In this document: piece by piece, positions 63,236-64,000 of the stretch
Position numbering within the stretch: position 1 is the stretch's first letter
Layout of the letters: each line of letters starts with the position of its first letter
Origin: Hydractinia symbiolongicarpus
Taxonomy: Eukaryota; Cnidaria; Hydrozoa; Anthoathecata; Hydractiniidae
Reading direction: 5' to 3'
DNA length: 64,000 nt
NCBI RefSeq assembly: GCF_029227915.1
Contig: NC_079888.1
Location: 22,114,001 to 22,178,000 of the forward strand
The notes under the pieces: generated by a model
Told to the model about the DNA's origin: nothing
Seen by the model: the letters and a program-made list of their open reading frames with translations, nothing else
Database searches by the model: none
Position numbers and translations under genes: made by a program

Positions 63236-64000
63236 TGGTACTTTCTTTGTATACATTCAACTATACGTGCCAAGCCCGGGATTTACGGGAAATCGCGGGT
63301 TTTCGTTTGCCGGTGATTAAACTTCTTTTATTCAGCGTCTCATCAAAAATGAAAACAAGTTTGAAAACTACCAGTCTCATGCGTTTTAGTGGTGAAAAAA
63401 TAAATTAAAAAATCGTTCTGGAAATGAGTTTACTCACAGGGTACTTTCTTTGTATACATTCGACTATACGGGCCAAGCCCGGGATTTACGGGAAATCGCG
63501 GGTTTTCGTTTTCCGGCGATTAAACCTCTTTCATTAAGCGTCTCATCAAAAATGAAAACATTTTTGAAAACTACAAGTCTCATGCGTATTAGTGGTGAAA
63601 AAAAAATTTAAAAAATCGTTCTGGAAATGAGTTTACTCCCTGGGTACTTTCTTTGTATACTTTTCACTATACGGGCCGAGTCCGGGATTTAGGGAAATCG
63701 CAGGTTTTCCTTTGCCGGCGATTAAACTTCTTTTCTTCAGCGTCTCATCAAAAATGAAAACATTTTTAAAAACTACAAGTCTTATGCGTTTTAGTGGTGA
63801 AAAAATAAATTAAAAAATCGTTCTGGAAATGCGTTTACTCACAGGGTACTTTCTTTGTATACATTCGACTGTACGGGCCAAGCCCGGGATTTACGGGAAG
63901 TCGCGGGTTTTCGTTCTCCGGCGATTAAACCTCTTTCATTAAACGTCTCATCAAAAATGAAAATATTTTTGAAAACTACAAGTCTCATTCGTATTAGTAG
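63236..64000 (+). repeat. Array end in window: trimer-type monomers
   Basis: This matches 56757 onward at 6479 bp displacement. From about 63709 it matches 60064 onward at 3645 bp, including TTCTCCGGCG and ATTCGTATTAGTAG. The window stops inside a monomer, so the array continues. Confidence 0.8.

Larger units (their letters stand above)
1..64000 (+). repeat. Tandem satellite array, about 203-bp monomer, whole window
   Basis: Every line of the window can be aligned to one monomer of about 203 bp, arranged head to tail without inversion. Landmarks such as GGAAATGAGTTTAC, GGGTACTTTC, TTTACGGGAAATCGC, GCGTCTCATC and ACTACAAGTCTCATG recur at 203-bp spacing from end to end. Most monomers differ from the reference by point changes or 1-3 base indels. 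The only recurrent large indel is a 56-bp deletion. No transposon, gene, simple repeat or unique spacer interrupts it. The strand label is arbitrary. A role in centromeric or other heterochromatin is inferred from architecture only. Confidence 0.98.

Noticed and set aside
1-64000. CRISPR-like regular spacing
   Set aside because: The whole 203-bp period is repeated, with no short constant repeat separated by unique spacers.
1-64000. Tandem rDNA, tRNA or snRNA gene arrays
   Set aside because: No rRNA, tRNA or snRNA landmark is visible. No tRNA-like internal promoter was found; the closest, ATTCGACTA, does not fit the B-box.
1-64000. Transposon or long terminal repeat inside the array
   Set aside because: No sequence outside the monomer, no target-site duplication and no terminal repeat was seen. 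All abrupt changes are between satellite subtypes.

Overview
The whole window is one continuous satellite DNA array. A monomer of about 203 bp is repeated head to tail in a single orientation from the first base to the last, roughly 315 times. I found no unique sequence, no convincing gene, no RNA gene, no CRISPR array and no transposon or other foreign insertion. Both ends of the window lie inside repeats, so the array is longer than 64 kb. This architecture (a nucleosome-scale monomer, multi-monomer higher-order repeats, no genes) is typical of eukaryotic centromeric, pericentromeric or subtelomeric heterochromatin. I do not recognise the satellite family and cannot name the organism. The reference monomer at 25911-26113 is 37% GC and carries 12 CpG (counting the junction) where about 7 are expected, so the CpG are not depleted as they usually are in heavily methylated genomes.

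Internal plan of the monomer (positions within 25911-26113): an AT-rich start with a GTATA/TATAC inverted repeat (34-51), a GC-rich, CpG-dense core (51-100) with a short hairpin, a perfect 9-bp dyad around an AAAA loop (128-149), and an A-tract-rich end (180-197). Two sequence classes recur, one with GGGCCGAGTCCGGG linked to CTTCTTTTATTCAG and one with GGGCCAAGCCCGGG linked to CTCTTTCATTAAG or CCACTTTCATTAAG. Many monomers are chimeras of the two.

Layout: 1-1966, a 7-monomer repeat (1415 bp); 1967-9380, mixed 5-, 6- and 7-monomer units; 9380-20800, a large duplication displaced by 5890 bp with nested 5-monomer (about 1016 bp) units; 21130-25798, one 7-monomer and two 8-monomer units; 25800-38742, mixed units rich in a 147-bp deletion monomer (11 of its 12 copies, including a 903-bp compound unit); 38743-44018, two tandem copies of a 2638-bp, 13-monomer unit; 44019-46400, 8-monomer units (1623 bp); 46400-49450, 3-monomer units; 49450-54300, 9-monomer units (1825 bp); 54600-55900, 2-monomer units (405 bp); 56000-57750, 3-monomer units (608 bp); 57750-64000, a segment of over 2 kb copied at 3442/3239 bp displacement, with exactly one monomer lost in one copy.

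Open reading frames of up to about 100 codons are by-products of the repeat. The 203-bp period is not a multiple of three, so any frame changes from monomer to monomer. The interest here is structural: the history of amplification, the deletion variant whose breakpoint lies in the dyad loop, and the conserved dyads that could matter for centromere function. All copy relations were read by eye; a dot plot and monomer clustering would be needed to quantify them.
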